From Syntrophomonas sp. UBA4807 (GTDB taxonomy: Bacteria > Bacillota > Syntrophomonadia > Syntrophomonadales > Syntrophomonadaceae): a DNA stretch of 24,509 nucleotides. Every line of letters begins with the position of its first letter. Within the stretch, counting starts at the first letter, position 1. The stretch is taken from NCBI GenBank assembly GCA_002402575.1, contig DHGD01000007.1, positions 1 through 24,509 of the forward strand. Direction: 5' to 3'. This document shows positions 4,864 to 14,386 of this stretch, one piece after another. The translations under genes were made by a program, and so were the position numbers. The notes beneath the pieces were generated by a model. It was not told where the DNA came from. It saw only the letters and a program-made list of their open reading frames with translations, and did no database searches.

Positions 4864-7329
4864 ATGACAGATATTAATAAAAGGAAGCCCCGCTCGTTCA
4901 AGGTGGACAATTGGCCCCGGGCGATAGCGATGGCAGTTGGCGGCCTGGCGGCATTCGGCGTCATCTGTCTGCTGGCTTTGTTCATCTATTCGGCCCGCGA
5001 TCTGCCTTCTTTCGACCCCGGGCAAGTGTCAGGAGCCAAAACCACTCTGATCTACGATGATAAGGATCAATTGGTGAGCGGACTGCATGCCGGTCAAAAC
5101 CGTACCGAGGTTAGTCTGAACAATGTCCCGAAGGATCTGGTAAACGCCTTTGTAGCTACTGAAGACCGCAATTTCTATAAGCATCATGGGGTCAACTTCA
5201 GGGGCATCGCCCGGGCGGTCTACCGCAACCTCACCTCCGGCGACCTTAAAGGCGAGGGGGCCAGCTCCATAACCCAGCAACTGGCCCGCAACGCCTATCT
5301 AAGCCTGGAAACCACCTGGGAACGCAAGGCCAAGGAAATCCTTATCGCTCTAAAATTGGAATCGGTATATTCCAAAGATGAGATCATGTCGGCCTACCTA
5401 AATATTATTCCCTTCGGCAATGGGGCTTATGGGGTGCAGGCTGCCGCCAACACCTATTTCGGCAAAGACGTTTCCGAGCTGAACCTGGCGGAATGTTCGC
5501 TTCTGGCCGGGCTGCCTCAGGGACCGTCTTATTACGACCCCTATGTGCACCTGGACCGGGCCAAGGCCAGGCAGCGCGATGTGCTCAATAATATGGTTCT
5601 GGCCGGTTATATTGATCAGGCTACGGCCGACGCGGCTTTTGCCGTTAAATTGAATTTCAAGAACGGAGGCCTGGGCAACAAACAATATGGCTACTATGTG
5701 GACGCGGTCGTCGAGGAAGCTATCTATGTGCTCAGTGCGCAGAAGACCTATCCAGACGCCGATGATGCTGAAGCGGCCATATATCGTGCCGGACTTAAGA
5801 TATACACCGCCCTGGATGCCGATCTGCAGAAGTATTCCGAGGAGCTGTATGCCAATCCGGCCCGTTTCCTCAAGCAGACCAGTCCTAGCGGGCAGGCAGT
5901 ACAATCAGCCATGGCAGTGGTAGCAGCCGAAAACGGTGAAGTCAAATCCATCATGGGGGGGCGCACCTACCAGGCCCAGCGCCAGTTCAACCGCGCCATC
6001 GCCGCTTATCGTCAACCCGGATCTGCAATCAAGCCGCTGACTGTTTACGGTCCGGCTCTGGAAGCCGGCTTGATGCCATTTACCACCCTAGACGATTCAC
6101 CTATCAGTTACAAATCAGGGGGCACGGTTTGGTCACCCAAGAATTACGACGGCCGTTTCCGCGGAATAATTACCATGCGCGCTGCGGTGCAGGACTCGGT
6201 GAACACCTACGCTGTGCAGACCGTGGACAAGGTGGGCATCCGCGCCGCCTTCGATTTTGGCCGCTCCCTGGGCCTGCCCCTTATAGACGCGCCCGGCAAC
6301 AACGATTTATCCCTGGCTCCGCTCTCTCTGGGGGGGCTTACCCAGGGGGTTACCCCGGTTCAGATGGCAGCTGCCTATGCTGCTTATGCCAATAAGGGGG
6401 TATACAACGAACCCCATTTCATACGCCGCATTGTCGATGCCCGCGGCGCTGAGATCTATTCCTACAGACCCAATTCCAAGCGGGTGATGACCGAACAGAC
6501 CGCCTGGTTGATGACCAGTATGCTGCGCACCGTGGTTACTTCCGGAACCGGCACCCGGGCTCAGGTCCCGGGAGTTTTCACTGTGGGCAAGACCGGTACT
6601 ACCGACGATTACCGGGACTCCTGGTTCTGTGGTTTCACCCCTAGCTATGCCTGTGCGGTATGGCAGGGATTCGATCAGAAGGACACCCTGCGCAACAACC
6701 CCCCGCAATATCCGTCGGAAACGGCTTTTGGCGGTGATATCCCGGCACGGTTGTTCTCATCGATCCTAACCCAGGCCCATAAGGATTTTAAACCCGCCCA
6801 ACCAGCTATGCCCGGTAACATAATCCAGGTTTCGGTATGCAAGGCATCAGGCAAGGTGCCCGGTGAAATCTGCCCTGCCGACCAGATAATAAGCGATTAC
6901 TGCCTGGCCAGTGTCGCCCCCACCGAGCCCTGTGACCGTCATCAACTGGTAACCATCTGTCCGGAATCAGGCAAGTTGGCGGGAGTATACTGTCCCCACC
7001 CTGAAACCCGCGCCCTGATAGTGACCGACACCCAGAGCGCGGCGGCTGACAAGGCTCCCACAGAGACCTGTGATATACACACTGAATTCAACTTTTCCGG
7101 CATATTCCGCAATGATGTGGTGATATGCACCGACCCCCGCCACAACGGGCGCCTGTATTTGGCTAATATCCCCGGTCGTACTGAAACCGGGGGCTGTCCT
7201 GAACAGTACCGGCAGCGCATTGTTATACAGGAAGGCCAAAAATTGCAGTACTGCCCGCTGGCCGATCATCAGAAAAGCAAAAAAAGTGCCCGGGACGCGG
7301 TGAAAGATGTGCTTAAGGGCGGAGAGTGA
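4864..7329 (+). CDS. Class A penicillin-binding protein (transglycosylase/transpeptidase, PBP1a type)
   Basis: Bifunctional peptidoglycan synthase anchored in the membrane: it polymerises lipid II and cross-links stem peptides. From the chosen ATG (821 residues) there is a basic cytoplasmic tail, one membrane segment (about 20-43), a GT51 domain with catalytic Glu100 in ATEDRNFYKHHG and GASSITQQLARN, then the transpeptidase domain with SAIK (Ser387), SVN (445-447) and KTGT (576-579). The last 170 or so residues carry ten cysteines in repeats such as VCKASGKVPGEICP; no PASTA domain is seen. The frame extends to an ATG at 4804, but that would add a second hydrophobic stretch before the normal N-terminus. 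The downstream ATG has GGGAGG 12 bp upstream, a longish spacer, so the start is moderately sure. It is divergent from tyrS and converges on mutS2. Confidence 0.95.
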   Translation: MTDINKRKPRSFKVDNWPRAIAMAVGGLAAFGVICLLALFIYSARDLPSFDPGQVSGAKTTLIYDDKDQLVSGLHAGQNRTEVSLNNVPKDLVNAFVATEDRNFYKHHGVNFRGIARAVYRNLTSGDLKGEGASSITQQLARNAYLSLETTWERKAKEILIALKLESVYSKDEIMSAYLNIIPFGNGAYGVQAAANTYFGKDVSELNLAECSLLAGLPQGPSYYDPYVHLDRAKARQRDVLNNMVLAGYIDQATADAAFAVKLNFKNGGLGNKQYGYYVDAVVEEAIYVLSAQKTYPDADDAEAAIYRAGLKIYTALDADLQKYSEELYANPARFLKQTSPSGQAVQSAMAVVAAENGEVKSIMGGRTYQAQRQFNRAIAAYRQPGSAIKPLTVYGPALEAGLMPFTTLDDSPISYKSGGTVWSPKNYDGRFRGIITMRAAVQDSVNTYAVQTVDKVGIRAAFDFGRSLGLPLIDAPGNNDLSLAPLSLGGLTQGVTPVQMAAAYAAYANKGVYNEPHFIRRIVDARGAEIYSYRPNSKRVMTEQTAWLMTSMLRTVVTSGTGTRAQVPGVFTVGKTGTTDDYRDSWFCGFTPSYACAVWQGFDQKDTLRNNPPQYPSETAFGGDIPARLFSSILTQAHKDFKPAQPAMPGNIIQVSVCKASGKVPGEICPADQIISDYCLASVAPTEPCDRHQLVTICPESGKLAGVYCPHPETRALIVTDTQSAAADKAPTETCDIHTEFNFSGIFRNDVVICTDPRHNGRLYLANIPGRTETGGCPEQYRQRIVIQEGQKLQYCPLADHQKSKKSARDAVKDVLKGGE

Positions 7330-7360
7330 ACCAATTCGCCGGGCTTAAACCCAGCATACT

Positions 7361-7396
7361 GACGGGGGATTACGCCTGCTAGCAAAATCTCCCGTC
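7361..7396. other. Hairpin between the converging PBP and mutS2 genes
   Basis: GACGGGGGATT (7361-7371) pairs with AATCTCCCGTC (7386-7396), 11 bp with one G-U pair and a 14-nt loop. No T run follows on either strand; an eight-C run follows on +. It may act as a shared 3'-end structure for the convergent genes. The rest of the 187-bp spacer (7330-7516) shows nothing further. Confidence 0.4.
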
Positions 7397-7516
7397 CTGA
7401 TACCCCCCCCGGCTGAGAACTGTCGCGTTGTTGAAGTCCAGGCCGCGGGTAGGTATAAATGGCGCTTGACCACACTTTGCCACGGCAAACAGCAAATATC
7501 AGAAACCTGACCATGG

Positions 7517-9853
7517 TCACAGCTCCACTACTGTCACCCCCAAGCCGCCTTCCTCACGCAATCCGTCCCGGAACGAGCTTACATAATTGCTGCCTTTAAG
7601 GTATTCCCGCACCGCCGCGCGCAGGGCGCCGGTCCCCTTGCCATGAATTATGCGCACCGATTCCAGTCCTGCCAAGCGGGCATCATCCAGGTAGCGATCC
7701 AGCAGGATTAAAGCCTCGTCGGCCATTTTGCCGCGCAGGTCTAGTTCCTTGGATATGGAGCGAGCCTTTTCCAGGTAGGTGCGAACACGTTCCTTTTGGG
7801 GCTTATGTTCCAGGTTCTTGCTCTTGACCAGCTCAGACTGTTTCACGGTGAGCTTCATGGCTCCCACCTGCACCTGCACACTGCCCGCATCGTCAGGCCC
7901 GCTCAAAACCGTGCCGCGCTGATTGATGCTGCTGATGAGCACATAGTCGCCGGAGCTGATGTGACCCGAGAATGTCTCCCGTTCCGGCTCAGGCAATGAC
8001 AATTCTGCAGGCAGCTGGGTAAGGCGTTTGCGTTTGGCTTCCACTTCATGCCAGCGCGGCGGGTTCTGTTTGTCTTTTAATAGTTCCTTTAATTCCTGCA
8101 CTGCCAGGTCAGATTCCTGTTTAGCCTGGCGCAGGTATCGGGCCGCTTCCTGGCGGGCTTTGGCCAGTATTTCCCGATGAGTCTCTTCTAACTTGTAGCG
8201 CTCTTGCTCCATTTGCTGCTGCTTTTCCTCCAACTGACGGCGGATTGCGGCCACCTGTTCGGCTTCGCTCAGGGCTGCCTGCCGACCCGCTTTCAATTCA
8301 CGGATCATATTGCCTACCTCAGCCTCCCGTTCCGGCACCAGTTTCTTGGCCTTATCGACCAGGTTTTGGTCCAGCCCCAAGCGGGATGCTATCTGAAAGG
8401 CGTTGCTCTGCCCGGGCATCCCGATGGTGAGTTCATAAGTGGGCTTTAGAGTTTTGGGATCAAATTCCACACAGGCGTTTTCAACCCGTTCATTTTGATA
8501 AGCAAAGCTCTTTAGTTCGCTCTGATGGGTGGTAACGATCACCTGGGCCTGCCTATGGAGCAGTTCCTCCAGGACCACCCGTGCCAGGGCGGCCCCTTCC
8601 ACCGGGTCGGTGCCGGCCCCCAATTCATCCAGAAGTACCAAAGAATGCCGGTCGGCTCGCTTTATGATTTGGATAATGTTTTTCATATGGCCGGAAAAGG
8701 TGCTCAAGGACTGCTCAATGCTCTGTTCGTCCCCTATGTCCACGTAGATCTCTTTATAAATAGGAATGCGGCTGTTTTCCCGGGCAGGGATGAAAAGACC
8801 GCTCATGGCCATTACCGCCAAGAGTCCCACCATTTTCAATGTCACCGTCTTGCCCCCGGTATTGGGACCGGTGATGACTAGTATATCGAAACGCTGCCCC
8901 AACTGTAGGTTGATAGGTATGGCCTCTTCCCCCAATAGCGGATGCTGGCCGCGGCTGATGTCCATGAGGCCCGATTGGTTGACATCAGGGCGGTAGGCGT
9001 TCATGCGGTAAGCCAGCCGCCCCCGGGCTAAAATAAAGTCCAGTATAGAAAGAATATCCTGATTGGCTGCCAGTTCCTCGGTATATTCCGCCACCGCAGC
9101 CGAAAGCTCCTGCAGGATGCGCTCTACCTCGCGCTTCTCTTCCGCCTGCAGGGTGCGGATGCGGTTGTTGTTGTCCACCACTGCCATGGGCTCAATAAAA
9201 ACTGTAGCCCCGCTGGCCGATTCGTCGTGCACAATACCCCGCACCTGGTGGCGGTGCTCCTGCTTGACCGGAACCACATAGCGGCCGTCGCGCTCGGTGA
9301 CAATGCTGTCCTGAAGCAGCTTCTGATTGTTGCCGGAACGGATGAAGTCCTGCAGATACTCTTTGATGCGCAAACGCAGGGTAGTGATCTGGCTGCGGAT
9401 GCCGCGCAGCTGTGCTGAGGCACTGTCCCTGACCTGACCGTCCTCACCGATACAGCGGTCGATCTCATTTTCCAGCTCAGTAATTACCGTGAGGCCGGAA
9501 CAAAGTTGTGACAAAGCCGGGGTTTTGGCTGATTGCATGGATTTGCCGGCCAGCCTGGCCGCGCGCAAGGCCAAATAGATATCGTACAGATCGCTGGTAG
9601 TAAGAGTGCCTCTGATACGGGCTTTAGCCAGAGCCTGGTCAATGAGTTTGAGTTCATTAAAATATCCTGGCTCGCCAAAACGCAGGAATTCCATAGCCTC
9701 CTGAGTCTCGTCCAGGCGCTGTTTGATAATCTTTATATCCTGGGAGGGCTTCATCTTAAAAGCCCGGCTGCGGCCGCCTTCAAACTGGGTAAGATTGGCC
9801 AGACGCTCCTGAATCTTATCAAATTCCAGCTTTTTTAAGGTTTCAATTTGCAC
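7517..9853 (-). CDS. mutS2: Endonuclease MutS2 (MutS-like ATPase with Smr domain)
   Basis: MutS paralogue lacking the mismatch-reading N-terminal domain. Family members suppress recombination or, in Bacillus, rescue collided ribosomes by splitting them. The 778-residue protein has the MutS core and clamp region, Walker A GPNTGGKT (329-336), Walker B LVLLDE (405-410), the LGAGTDP segment and VIVTTHQSELK, then a long charged coiled coil (about 510-620). The C-terminal Smr nuclease/RNA-binding domain (703-778) has LDLRG (704-708) and HGKGTGALR (737-745). The start codon is GTG with only a weak ribosome binding site, but the N-terminus (MQIETLKKLEFDKI) matches the family. It is last in a minus-strand run, 72 bp after the U32 gene. 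In B. subtilis, mutS2 directly follows polX. Confidence 0.97.
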   Translation of the reverse strand: MQIETLKKLEFDKIQERLANLTQFEGGRSRAFKMKPSQDIKIIKQRLDETQEAMEFLRFGEPGYFNELKLIDQALAKARIRGTLTTSDLYDIYLALRAARLAGKSMQSAKTPALSQLCSGLTVITELENEIDRCIGEDGQVRDSASAQLRGIRSQITTLRLRIKEYLQDFIRSGNNQKLLQDSIVTERDGRYVVPVKQEHRHQVRGIVHDESASGATVFIEPMAVVDNNNRIRTLQAEEKREVERILQELSAAVAEYTEELAANQDILSILDFILARGRLAYRMNAYRPDVNQSGLMDISRGQHPLLGEEAIPINLQLGQRFDILVITGPNTGGKTVTLKMVGLLAVMAMSGLFIPARENSRIPIYKEIYVDIGDEQSIEQSLSTFSGHMKNIIQIIKRADRHSLVLLDELGAGTDPVEGAALARVVLEELLHRQAQVIVTTHQSELKSFAYQNERVENACVEFDPKTLKPTYELTIGMPGQSNAFQIASRLGLDQNLVDKAKKLVPEREAEVGNMIRELKAGRQAALSEAEQVAAIRRQLEEKQQQMEQERYKLEETHREILAKARQEAARYLRQAKQESDLAVQELKELLKDKQNPPRWHEVEAKRKRLTQLPAELSLPEPERETFSGHISSGDYVLISSINQRGTVLSGPDDAGSVQVQVGAMKLTVKQSELVKSKNLEHKPQKERVRTYLEKARSISKELDLRGKMADEALILLDRYLDDARLAGLESVRIIHGKGTGALRAAVREYLKGSNYVSSFRDGLREEGGLGVTVVEL

Positions 9854-9925
9854 GCTTTCAACTCATTTCCGATGGATAAATAGGTTTAAGATGGACGAAA
9901 AGGTTTAACCTAACATAATATACCG

Positions 9926-12394
9926 CTACATGACACCCCTGTACAGATGCCCTTTGGTGGGGATGAAACCCTGTTTCTGCTGCAGTACTTTGCGTAACAG
10001 CAGCAGATCCGTCTTCACCCCCCGGGAAAGTCCATTTAGGGCACGCCGGTAGACAGCCACGGTTTCAGCGATTTGAGCCGCGCTGTCGCGCCAGGCCTCA
10101 ATGCGCAGACTGGCCAGGCCCAAAGCCACAAGGCGGTCCAAATCATCCAAAAGACACAAACGCCGGGAATTAAACACATAAAAGCGGCATTTTTTGTCGG
10201 TTGCCACCGGGAATTCATAACCTTTTTCGTCCCTTAGCCAGAACTCAGCCTGGCTGCAGGCATTGCCGCACTTCTCCCCGCCCAAGGCGGCTTCAATGGG
10301 GCAGCTGGCAGATATCATCAGGGTAAGGTCGCCATGCACCAGCAGTTCGGCACGGCTCAAATCATTGAAGCCCTGGAGTTGTTCCAGGGTTAGTTCCGGG
10401 GACAGACACACCCCGTTTAAACCCTGGGACAACAGCCAATCCAGGGTATATTGATTGAAGCAATTCAACCCGTAATCCCCGTAAGCAGGAATTTCACCCT
10501 GCCTAATCCAGTTTAACGCTCCTAAATTTCCCACCAGGAAGCTGGAGCAATCGTTGGAATTCGGCTCTTTCCAGGGCTCAACAGGACCACTTTGCTGGAT
10601 GCGCGGCAGAGCCGCAACTATTTCCGTGCCACGCTGTTTTCCCCAACGATACAAAGCGGTTATATCCTCCCTAGTGACGGTAAAATCACGCAACCCCTCC
10701 CAAGCGATGTAAACCCGGTCGGCGCCGCACTCCGCTCCCAGGCGGGCCGCCTCCGGGCTGCTCACGGCGATGCTCAAAAGCGGTACCGACGGGCGGCGGC
10801 GACGCTCCTTGCGGGTCAGCTTTCTGATTTCTTGCTTGAAAACGTCTCTTTCAGCTTCCGCAGCCTCAGGCCGGCCGGTCAGCAATTGCAGCAGTTGCGA
10901 AACGGCGCGGCGGCGACTGTCATTCAGATCGCTGAAAGGCAGTATAAGCCCGCCCTGGTATTCCAGCCGGTATTCCTGCAACTGAAAGGGGGTCCCGCCC
11001 AAACGTCCCAATTTCTCCATTATAGTGTCTTCCCGCAAGGGCTGGCCTTGCGCGGCCGCGGCAGGAGTGCCGCCCTGTACCTGCACCCGGTGGCCTCGGT
11101 AATCCTCCAAGATAAGCTGCAAAGGCTTTCCGGCTTCAATCTGCACCGTCATCCTGACTGCGAGCTTATACTCCTTATCGTCCTCGATGCTGGCCCGGGC
11201 CGCACTGATCAATTCTTCATCATGAGTCTTAAAGACCCTGTCTCCCGGAGCTGCCCGGCCGCCTGCGGGAATGGCCACCGTCTGTCCAGCCTCGGCCCGG
11301 GACACTGCTGTTCCTTCCCGGAGGATAGCTTTTACAATGCAGGAAGGCCCTTTACCCTGTGACACCCACACTTCGATGCCATCTCCCAGGGCAATGTTTT
11401 CGCTCAGTTTTATGGTCATATAACCAGCCTGGTGGGAAATGACCCTTCCCAATAATACCCCCCGGTTGTTGGGGCGGTTTATGCTTAAGACCTGGTGCCC
11501 GGGCAGCAGGTAGCCGCTGCCCAGGGTGCGGTTGAATATCTGATAGAGCTTCTTGCGCTGCCCTCTATCTATTATGGCGGCGGCATCTGACTGCAGCAAA
11601 TCCAGAGCCTGGCGGTAGACCGAAGTGACTACCGCCACATACTCAGCCCGTTTCATGCGTCCTTCAATTTTGAGCGCGGTCACTCCGGCCTCCCGCAGTT
11701 GCGTCAATTGGTCCACCGCGCACAAGTCGGCCGGGCTCAATAGATAGCGTCCGTCAGCAGCAACCGCGGTCTTTTCATTATCCAGTCTTCTTATCAACTG
11801 GTAGGGCAGGCGGCAGGGCTGGGCGCAGCGCCCCCGGTTTCCGCTTCTGCCCCCCACCATGCTGCTTAACAGACACTGTCCGGAATAACAGAAACACAAG
11901 GCTCCGTGCGCAAACACCTCAAACTCCATTCCCGGGGTCTGTTGGCGGATACGCCTGATCTCGTTTATGCTCAGCTCCCGGGCCAGGACGACGCGGGATA
12001 TGCCCTCTTGCCGCAGCAAGGCCGCCCCATGACTATTGTGCACCGTCATCTGGGTGCTGGCGTGCAAAGGCATCTGCGGCAGCAGCCTGCGCAGGCTGGA
12101 CATCAAGCCCAAGTCCTGAATAATCAGGGCGTCAACGCCGCTGATATACATTTCATAAGCATAATCACAAGCAGCAGAAAACTCCCCATTGTCTATCAGG
12201 GTGTTAATAGTGAGGTATATTTTTTTGTTGCGCAGTCGCGCGTATTCGACAGCCTTAAAAATCTCATCCCGGCTGAAATTGGCCGCGCTGTGGCGGGCGT
12301 TGAACTGCTGCCCGCCCATATAGACCGCATCGGCGCCATTGGCAAAAGCGGCTTGCAGGGCCGCCCAGTTGCCGGCCGGAGCTAACAACTCCAT
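9926..12394 (-). CDS. Long U32 family protein (RlhA/TrhP-like RNA hydroxylation family, annotated as peptidase U32)
   Basis: U32 proteins are annotated as collagenase-like peptidases, but characterised bacterial members (RlhA, TrhP) are needed for hydroxylating rRNA or tRNA bases and carry an iron-sulfur cluster. This 822-residue protein starts with the family signature MELLAPAGNW and has VFAHGALCFCYSGQC, then GGRSGNRGRCAQPCR, giving cysteines 167, 169, 174, 190 and 194 as candidate cluster ligands. A middle region (about 380-500) fits DUF3656, and residues 540-822 form a second U32-like half with its own Cys group (ASCPIEAALGGEKCGNAC). ATG start with AGGAGG 7 bp upstream. It begins 18 bp after the NIF3-like gene, so the two are cotranscribed. 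RNA modification is more likely than proteolysis (inference from the family); the target is unknown. Confidence 0.9.
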   Translation of the reverse strand: MELLAPAGNWAALQAAFANGADAVYMGGQQFNARHSAANFSRDEIFKAVEYARLRNKKIYLTINTLIDNGEFSAACDYAYEMYISGVDALIIQDLGLMSSLRRLLPQMPLHASTQMTVHNSHGAALLRQEGISRVVLARELSINEIRRIRQQTPGMEFEVFAHGALCFCYSGQCLLSSMVGGRSGNRGRCAQPCRLPYQLIRRLDNEKTAVAADGRYLLSPADLCAVDQLTQLREAGVTALKIEGRMKRAEYVAVVTSVYRQALDLLQSDAAAIIDRGQRKKLYQIFNRTLGSGYLLPGHQVLSINRPNNRGVLLGRVISHQAGYMTIKLSENIALGDGIEVWVSQGKGPSCIVKAILREGTAVSRAEAGQTVAIPAGGRAAPGDRVFKTHDEELISAARASIEDDKEYKLAVRMTVQIEAGKPLQLILEDYRGHRVQVQGGTPAAAAQGQPLREDTIMEKLGRLGGTPFQLQEYRLEYQGGLILPFSDLNDSRRRAVSQLLQLLTGRPEAAEAERDVFKQEIRKLTRKERRRRPSVPLLSIAVSSPEAARLGAECGADRVYIAWEGLRDFTVTREDITALYRWGKQRGTEIVAALPRIQQSGPVEPWKEPNSNDCSSFLVGNLGALNWIRQGEIPAYGDYGLNCFNQYTLDWLLSQGLNGVCLSPELTLEQLQGFNDLSRAELLVHGDLTLMISASCPIEAALGGEKCGNACSQAEFWLRDEKGYEFPVATDKKCRFYVFNSRRLCLLDDLDRLVALGLASLRIEAWRDSAAQIAETVAVYRRALNGLSRGVKTDLLLLRKVLQQKQGFIPTKGHLYRGVM

Positions 12395-12412
12395 GGCTTA
12401 ACCTCCTGAACG

Positions 12413-13363
12413 TTATTGGCGCTCCACCCGTAGTAATCCCGCGCAGGGCAATATCTCAATGCCCTGATTCCGCAGCTGGTCTAAAAACAGGTTCATGCCC
12501 AGCGAATCACTGGCCATATGTCCGGAGACGATCACATTTATGTGGCTGTCTTTGGCTGCCTGGCGGTGTTTTTCAGTCATATGCATGGCAATTACCGTGC
12601 CTACCCCGGCCTGAGCCAGTTTTTCGTAGGCTTTTTCCGATCCCCCGGTTCCTCCCGTCATCTTAACGAAGATCTGCCCGGCCTGACGTTTTTTATCCCC
12701 TGCCAGGATACGCGGACCTGCTTTAAGGCGGCGGGCCATCTGGTACTCAGGAATGGTTAATAGCAATTCCGTTACATCTTCCACGCTGCGGCAGGCGTTT
12801 TCAGCAAATAACTGGTTGAGATAATAGTTTGCCAGATTGTCGGCCGGAGAGTGTACACACATGAAAGGGACCTCAAGTAATCGGGCTGCGTCAACGGCAC
12901 GCTGATGGTTGGCGGGCATAATAGCCCGGTGCACCTCGGCGATGCGCGATTCCATAATGCCTTCGGCCACGTTTATGGGCACCCCGGCATCAGCCAGCAT
13001 ATCAGCCTGTACATGCATCACCTGGTGCAGGGCAGCCTGAGCTATGCCTTCGGGATGATGGGCAATGAGCGCATCAATCCGGCGCCCTTTGCTCCTGAGT
13101 TGGTCGGCCATTAGGACCTCCGGGGTTTCGATATCTATCCCCGTCATCACGGCGGTAATGTCTTCATTGCCGGAACCGTACAATATGCGGGTATCAGCGT
13201 AGGGATTCATCAGGCACTCAGTGTCATAGAATTCCTGTTCATGGTTTTTCAAAGCCTGGTATTCCTTGAGCTCTTTCTCCAAGCAGATAACGACCCCGTC
13301 TCCTCGCGGGTCGTATTTTTTACCCAGGCTGACCGCCAGGTCATATATCTCCCGAAATTTCAT
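12413..13363 (-). CDS. NIF3-like (NGG1p-interacting factor 3 family) protein
   Basis: Member of a widespread family with a toroidal, dinuclear-metal fold whose biochemical role is not settled. The 316-residue protein has the N-terminal metal-site motif HHPEG (102-106), a central stretch FMCVHSPADNLANYY, and a C-terminal GHMASDSLGMN in place of the more usual GHxxxE pattern. It matches a clostridial subfamily that I recognise only by name. The ATG is preceded by AAAGGCGG at 5-6 bp. The stop lies 18 bp before the U32 start, so they form one transcript, with DUF421 68 bp upstream. Function cannot be inferred further. Confidence 0.88.
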   Translation of the reverse strand: MKFREIYDLAVSLGKKYDPRGDGVVICLEKELKEYQALKNHEQEFYDTECLMNPYADTRILYGSGNEDITAVMTGIDIETPEVLMADQLRSKGRRIDALIAHHPEGIAQAALHQVMHVQADMLADAGVPINVAEGIMESRIAEVHRAIMPANHQRAVDAARLLEVPFMCVHSPADNLANYYLNQLFAENACRSVEDVTELLLTIPEYQMARRLKAGPRILAGDKKRQAGQIFVKMTGGTGGSEKAYEKLAQAGVGTVIAMHMTEKHRQAAKDSHINVIVSGHMASDSLGMNLFLDQLRNQGIEILPCAGLLRVERQ

Positions 13364-13431
13364 AATAACCGCCTTTCGCCGCTAAAATGCGCAGTATAAA
13401 ATGCGTTTCCATTATATCACAAACCTATATA

Positions 13432-14100
13432 TCAGGCCTTTATAGACTTGCTGATTTCATCCAGGCGATTAGACAGGTTCTCTAGCTGGGCCTGCAGTTT
13501 ATTGAAGGCCTCTGGCAGTGATAACTCCGGTTCACCCTGCCAATTAGGCTTCTGTTGTTCCGCGAAGAAATCTTTGCGAGATAAACCCACCTTGGTCAAA
13601 ATCTCATTACGCGACGGCGCTTCTATGCCCAGATCGCGTCTGGTCAGGGGCTCGTCCCCGCTGCGCAGCAGCACGCTGAATCCCCCGCAGGATTCCAATA
13701 CCCCTTTTTCCACCATATCCACATCAGGAATGCCCTGTTTGCGCAGTTCCTGCATGAGGTCATCGACATTGAATTTTTCTTTGGCCAGGTTCTCTTTAAT
13801 GATGCGGCCGTCTTCGATCAGAATTTTTGGAGTGCCAATAATGAGATTAGATAATTTTTGGTTTTTCAATCCCAGATAGCACATCAGCCATTCTAAACCG
13901 GCCAATGTACCCAGAACGATTATACCTTCCGTAAAAGGGATGCTCTGGTCCAGGGCAATTGAAACCACAGTATGCCCCACCCCGGTCATGACCACGAAAT
14001 CGAAAGGCCCCAGTTCGCCAAGAGCACGTTTGCCCAAAACCCTGACCATTATCAAAGCCATGAAATACATAATTCCGGCGCGAAGTGCGTAACTCAGCAT
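13432..14100 (-). CDS. DUF421 / YetF-family membrane protein
   Basis: Small integral membrane protein of the YetF/YrbG/YkjA group; the function is not established. The 222-residue product has three predicted membrane segments in the first 85 residues (ALRAGIMYFMALIMV, VVMTGVGHTVVSIAL, GIIVLGTLAGLEWLMCYLG) with the family signature RVLGKRALGELGPFDFVV. A soluble C-terminal domain follows (IGTPKILIEDGRIIKENL, DLMQELRKQG), ending in a coiled-coil tail (KLQAQLENLSNRLDEI). The frame opens at a TTG (14109), but that codon overlaps the AAGGAGG, so the ATG at 14100 (9 bp after it) is the start. It is first in the run leading to NIF3, U32 and mutS2. Confidence 0.92.
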   Translation of the reverse strand: MLSYALRAGIMYFMALIMVRVLGKRALGELGPFDFVVMTGVGHTVVSIALDQSIPFTEGIIVLGTLAGLEWLMCYLGLKNQKLSNLIIGTPKILIEDGRIIKENLAKEKFNVDDLMQELRKQGIPDVDMVEKGVLESCGGFSVLLRSGDEPLTRRDLGIEAPSRNEILTKVGLSRKDFFAEQQKPNWQGEPELSLPEAFNKLQAQLENLSNRLDEISKSIKA

Positions 14101-14386
14101 GATTCTCAACCTCCTTGAGCGGCGGATAACTTATTATTGCGCTTCGCGCCAAGGCTTTATTCTTGGCCAGAGACGGAGCCGGCAATGGAAGGCGCCCGGC
14201 CTTAGGTTTGGGGTGAATGCTTTACCGTGCCTGATAAAGAGAGAAACGCGAAGGGATGACGATATTACGCGGTTAACGGCAAATCATACAGACGTGCCCG
14301 CAGCCGTTATTGTGCCGCTATGGCAGACTGACGGCGGCAAGAGCAAGCAGGTGCCTTTTCCTGCCTGTGGCGGGTGTTTTCTTTAA
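14101..14386. other. Spacer between polX and DUF421
   Basis: This 286-bp stretch has no credible gene. It must hold the promoter of the DUF421 operon on the minus strand, but I see no good -35/-10 pair. A small inverted repeat GCCAAGG/CTTGGCC (14148-14154 and 14162-14168) lies about 50 bp before the DUF421 start. No terminator with a T run follows polX. Confidence 0.5.

Noticed and set aside
10592..11362. 256-codon plus-strand frame
   Set aside because: Lies entirely inside the U32 gene on the other strand, has no recognisable domain, and is explained by the GC-rich codon pattern of that gene.
14250..14345. Possible cyclic-di-GMP riboswitch-like pieces (GGCAAAT, CTATGGCAG)
   Set aside because: The fragments are on the plus strand where no gene follows, and the stems between the conserved pieces do not form.
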